From Candidatus Altimarinota bacterium (GTDB lineage: Bacteria > Patescibacteriota > Gracilibacteria > UBA1369 > UM-FILTER-53-11), in the NCBI GenBank assembly GCA_018061065.1, contig JAGOUV010000005.1, positions 1 to 43,021 on the forward strand: 43,021 nucleotides of DNA, in the 5' to 3' direction. The notes beneath the pieces were generated by a model. It saw only the letters and a program-made list of their open reading frames with translations. It did no database searches and had not been told where the DNA came from. Below, piece by piece: positions 40,617-43,021 of this stretch. Each line of letters starts with the position of its first letter. Within the stretch, counting starts at the first letter, position 1. The position numbers and the translations under genes were made by a program.

Positions 40617-41408
40617 TTACTCGGGATCCGCGATCTGAAAGATAGTCTGTCTACCACCGTCCGTCTGTGTCCGGAAGCATTCTGCCGCGTATTGATCGCC
40701 AGGTACGGGTATTACGCATGATTCACCGATTATTCGGTCATTGCCGCCATCGATGCCTGTCGCCGTTGTAGGACCCATTTCTGGAGCATCTATTGGTCGC
40801 ACAATTGTTATCACTGCTGTTCCATTTTCATCTGCGGTTGTTACCACCTGCGTGGGCACACCGTCATCAGTTCTCAAAACAATAAATTCGTCATGATCAG
40901 CTCTGCGTGTGTTATCCGGACATGCGACTGAAACGCCCACTGAATCGGGGACTACGCTTATCTGCGCAGGACGGTCCGTATCACAAACAACTGCGTATAC
41001 ATTGGGCACATGATCCACGCCATCGCAATTATCATCATCCGTGCTGTAGAATTCTTCTGCTACCGGTGGCTCTCCATTTGGGCATAATCGGCCCTGAGAA
41101 GCATCAGGAGTAAATGCGTCAGTGCTGGTGGCATCTGATGTGGATGCACTATCCGCAGTTATTGAGCCGTCTTCTTTGCCCGTATCAGGGAGAGTAGTAA
41201 TTGCGGCATCGAGCTGGCTACCCATATCCGCCAAAAGGGCGTCACGGGCTGCATCTGATACTTCTGTATCCGGCTTTTTTGATGCGTCTAGGCTACTGAC
41301 TTCTGCATCGTTTGGCTTATCGGAAAGCTCATTATGTTCTGTACAACCACTAAAAGCTGGCGCAATAGTAAGTGCCGCACCCAGCAATGTTGAACGTAGA
41401 GTATTCAT
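40617..41408 (-). CDS. Asp-rich lipoprotein with NCDG motif
   Basis: 263 residues. The lipoprotein signal ends in FSGC (Cys about 22). An acidic Asp/Ala/Ser/Thr tether runs to about residue 105. The C-terminal domain of ~155 residues (from LCPNGE) contains STDDDNCDGVDHVP, a Ca/metal-loop-like motif reminiscent of MopE-type DNDCDG repeats, then VYAVVCD, the strand VVTTADENGTAVITIV, and six or more Cys. The same domain, aligned end to end, forms the C-terminus of the upstream gene. It starts 2 nt after that gene, so the two form an operon. Function unknown. Confidence 0.65.
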   Translation of the reverse strand: MNTLRSTLLGAALTIAPAFSGCTEHNELSDKPNDAEVSSLDASKKPDTEVSDAARDALLADMGSQLDAAITTLPDTGKEDGSITADSASTSDATSTDAFTPDASQGRLCPNGEPPVAEEFYSTDDDNCDGVDHVPNVYAVVCDTDRPAQISVVPDSVGVSVACPDNTRRADHDEFIVLRTDDGVPTQVVTTADENGTAVITIVRPIDAPEMGPTTATGIDGGNDRIIGESCVIPVPGDQYAAECFRTQTDGGRQTIFQIADPE

Positions 41409-41410
41409 AA

Positions 41411-42766
41411 TTAATTGGCCGGGTCGTTAATTGTTAAAATGACCTGTGCGTTAGGATCACGACCAATGATCGTGAATTCTTCTTTTATGTAAGCATCACC
41501 AGGAGTTGTGGTAATGGCCGGTACAATAGGCTCTCCCTGTGAATCTGCCGCGCCCATGTTTGGCATGTTAGATGGATGAGTAATCGCAATTACTGCATTG
41601 CCCTCTGGGTCTGCGGTTGTAACAACGCGTGTTGCGATTCCATCATTTGTATTTAAACCAATATAGCGGTCACCGATAGCGGGGTCACGTTCACAGGCAG
41701 CCTGCACGCCATTATCCGGGGTATACGTCATCTGTGTTAAAAGATTGGGTGCTGAGTGCGCACGGCCGTTATCACAGACGCCGGCGTATGTGTCGGGAAC
41801 ATTAACGAATCCATCACAGTTTTCATCGGTTGGGCTAAGGAATGGCTCTGCTGAGGGATCGCTTGGCAAGCAAATTAGTAAGTTCTCGCCCACGGGTCCT
41901 TCGCAAACAGTATAGGTGCTGTTTTGGCATTCACCCAAAGCTTCAAAGTCAATACATGGCATAGCGCCTAGTTGGCAATTATCTGCTGCTGCATCGAGAG
42001 GAGGAGATGCGGCGTCAAGGACAGCGGCATCGACAATGGCTGCGTCGAGAATAGGGCCGTCTGCTGTGGCATCAAGGAGAGCGTCAGCGGCATCAGTCTC
42101 GGCATCAGCTTCGGCATCGTGAGGGGGCGGAAAGATAATTACATCTGCTGGTGGCGGTGTCGCATCGAGTGGGAGTTGTCCCGCATCGTGCGGTGGAGCA
42201 GCGTCCATAGGGGGTAAAACTGCGTCTTGAACTGCGCCATCAGGGCGGCCAATGTCAGGTAGTGCTGCGTCTGGAAGTCGAGCGTCGGGAAGAGCACCAT
42301 CTGGCAAAGCTCCGTCCGGTACAGCTCCGTCTCGTGAGGGTACGAATGCATCGCGAGGGGGAACTACCGCACCATCAGAAGCATCAGGCGGTAGTAGCGC
42401 TCCATCTTTGGGTGAAGTAAGGGCATCTTGTGGTGGTAAACCGCCATCCTGTCTTGGAGTTGTGCCATCTTCTGGCGACACACTTCCATCGGGCGGGGGA
42501 GGAACAGCACCATCTCCAATAGGTGCAACGGCATCGTTTATAGGAGTATTGGCATCTGAATTACTTACACCGACATCACGAACCTTCTTTTGAGGAGGAA
42601 ATGTCGTAGTACAACTAGCAGCAGTTAATGTAGCTGCAACTAATGTAGCTGCCTGAACAGCCCTACTTAGCCCGTTCATTACTCTCGATCCGCCTGGGAG
42701 AACGAGGGCAGAAGTGGTCTTATTTTCTCTAGTTGATGATGGGATTTCCCCTTTTAATATTGCCAT
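41411..42766 (-). CDS. Lipoprotein with long Pro/Asp/Ala repeat tether and NCDG domain
   Basis: 451 residues from 42766; an alternative ATG at 42679 begins directly before the hydrophobic segment. The lipobox is TAASC. Residues ~65-265 are a low-complexity tether of degenerate (P)PDGA/PxDAA units, acidic and extended. Cys-containing residues ~266-296 follow. The C-terminal domain (~297-451) has SPTDENCDGFVNVPDTYAGVCD and VVTTADPEGNAVIAI, paralogous to the downstream gene's C-terminus. Such tethers hold a globular domain well away from the membrane, possibly through the S-layer. A TATATC-type -10 lies about 11 nt before 42766, which favours the longer start. Confidence 0.62.
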   Translation of the reverse strand: MAILKGEIPSSTRENKTTSALVLPGGSRVMNGLSRAVQAATLVAATLTAASCTTTFPPQKKVRDVGVSNSDANTPINDAVAPIGDGAVPPPPDGSVSPEDGTTPRQDGGLPPQDALTSPKDGALLPPDASDGAVVPPRDAFVPSRDGAVPDGALPDGALPDARLPDAALPDIGRPDGAVQDAVLPPMDAAPPHDAGQLPLDATPPPADVIIFPPPHDAEADAETDAADALLDATADGPILDAAIVDAAVLDAASPPLDAAADNCQLGAMPCIDFEALGECQNSTYTVCEGPVGENLLICLPSDPSAEPFLSPTDENCDGFVNVPDTYAGVCDNGRAHSAPNLLTQMTYTPDNGVQAACERDPAIGDRYIGLNTNDGIATRVVTTADPEGNAVIAITHPSNMPNMGAADSQGEPIVPAITTTPGDAYIKEEFTIIGRDPNAQVILTINDPAN

Positions 42767-42806
42767 AAGGATGGTAAGATATAATAAAGGTTATAGATCT
42801 GTCAAT

Positions 42807-43021
42807 ATGTACGACACTAAATACAAAATATCGGTTTCAGTCGTTACAGTTATCGCACTTATGATTAATATTGCGATGGCTTCTGCGGCAAGTGTGAATT
42901 TTAATTCGGATCTAACTCTTAGCTTAACCACTTCACCGCTCACTATCGTAGCGGGTTCAACGGCGAGTGCTTTTGTTACGGGAACTAATAGTCTTACCGT
43001 CACAACAGGCGCAAGCGATAC
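42807..43021 (+). CDS. 5' end of a secreted protein, cut by the window edge
   Basis: An open frame from the ATG at 42807 to the end of the window (71 complete codons). It has a Sec signal peptide (KYKISVSVVTVIALMINIAMASAA, cleavage near AMASA-A when read in parts), then a Ser/Thr/Gly-rich mature start with beta character (LTLSLTTSPLTIVAGSTAS). TATAGA (42792-42797) ends 9 nt before the ATG. Divergent from the lipoprotein pair. Probably a surface or fibre protein; the rest is not visible. Confidence 0.6.
   Translation, partial: MYDTKYKISVSVVTVIALMINIAMASAASVNFNSDLTLSLTTSPLTIVAGSTASAFVTGTNSLTVTTGASD

Noticed and set aside
1-43021. UGA-recoded genetic code (Gracilibacteria type)
   Set aside because: TGA ends leuA, mscS and the four-TM protein gene at sensible family lengths, so it is a stop codon here.
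1-43021. CRISPR arrays, transposases, integrases or phage genes
   Set aside because: No regularly spaced direct repeats and no recognisable mobile-element proteins in either strand.

Overview
The window looks like a contiguous chromosomal segment from a bacterium of the candidate phyla radiation, most probably Peregrinibacteria-like. This is an inference from gene content, with no database match behind it. The supporting signs are short intergenic gaps, almost no Shine-Dalgarno sequences, many genes whose -10 box sits only 6-10 nt before the start codon (leaderless transcripts), a VirB2/TrbC-like pilin-type protein, a giant surface protein with SLH-like repeats, tandem DUF881 proteins, a class I lysyl-tRNA synthetase, and several secreted or lipoprotein genes of unknown function. 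TGA is used as a stop codon (for example in leuA and mscS), so the UGA=Gly code of Gracilibacteria/Absconditabacteria does not apply. I see no phage, insertion sequence or CRISPR array.

Layout. 1-850: the 3' end of an unknown gene, a tiny membrane peptide, a terminator, and a 58-residue Cys-containing peptide. 852-5402: a complete, tightly overlapping leuABCD operon. 5399-7270: a divergent M17 leucyl-aminopeptidase-like gene, converging on leuD with overlapping stop codons. 7398-9752: a class I LysRS fused to a C-terminal B3/4 domain. 9771-15354: two lipoproteins, an MscS-type channel, a four-TM protein and a long-form guaA. 15349-16164: murI, with a changed active-site motif. 16240-16700: a noncoding region rich in inverted repeats. 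16769-19788: two DUF881 proteins, a membrane-tethered HTH protein, a SpoU/TrmH methyltransferase and ybeY. 19795-21315: two unknown genes separated by a possible Cys-codon attenuator. 21330-24799: tRNA-Tyr, a GT-C glycosyltransferase, tRNA-Thr, murB and a pilin-like protein. 24995-27677: a PRC-barrel protein, tRNA-Pro, a two-repeat secreted protein, a YqeY-type protein and an unknown. 27682-32647: a minus-strand operon of HTH protein, polyprenol/diacylglycerol kinase-like protein, glutamate dehydrogenase and pyruvate phosphate dikinase. 32784-35274: a membrane protein, tRNA-Lys, an unknown, dnaJ and tRNA-Glu. 35275-43021: a surface-protein region with a 4.5 kb S-layer-like gene behind a ~340-nt leader, two paralogous Asp-rich lipoproteins, and the start of another secreted protein.

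Functional themes are: leucine synthesis next to an aminopeptidase; cell-wall precursor supply (murI, murB) and envelope proteins; PEP/pyruvate and glutamate interconversion (ppdK, gdh) beside a lipid-carrier kinase; translation (LysRS, five tRNAs, a SpoU enzyme, ybeY); and a surface layer whose main protein shares an apparently undescribed Cys-pair domain with a small secreted protein elsewhere in the window.

The points I would check first are the LysRS-B3/4 fusion, the shared domain, the putative Cys attenuator at 20787-20920, the structured noncoding region at 16240-16650, and the systematic leaderless starts.
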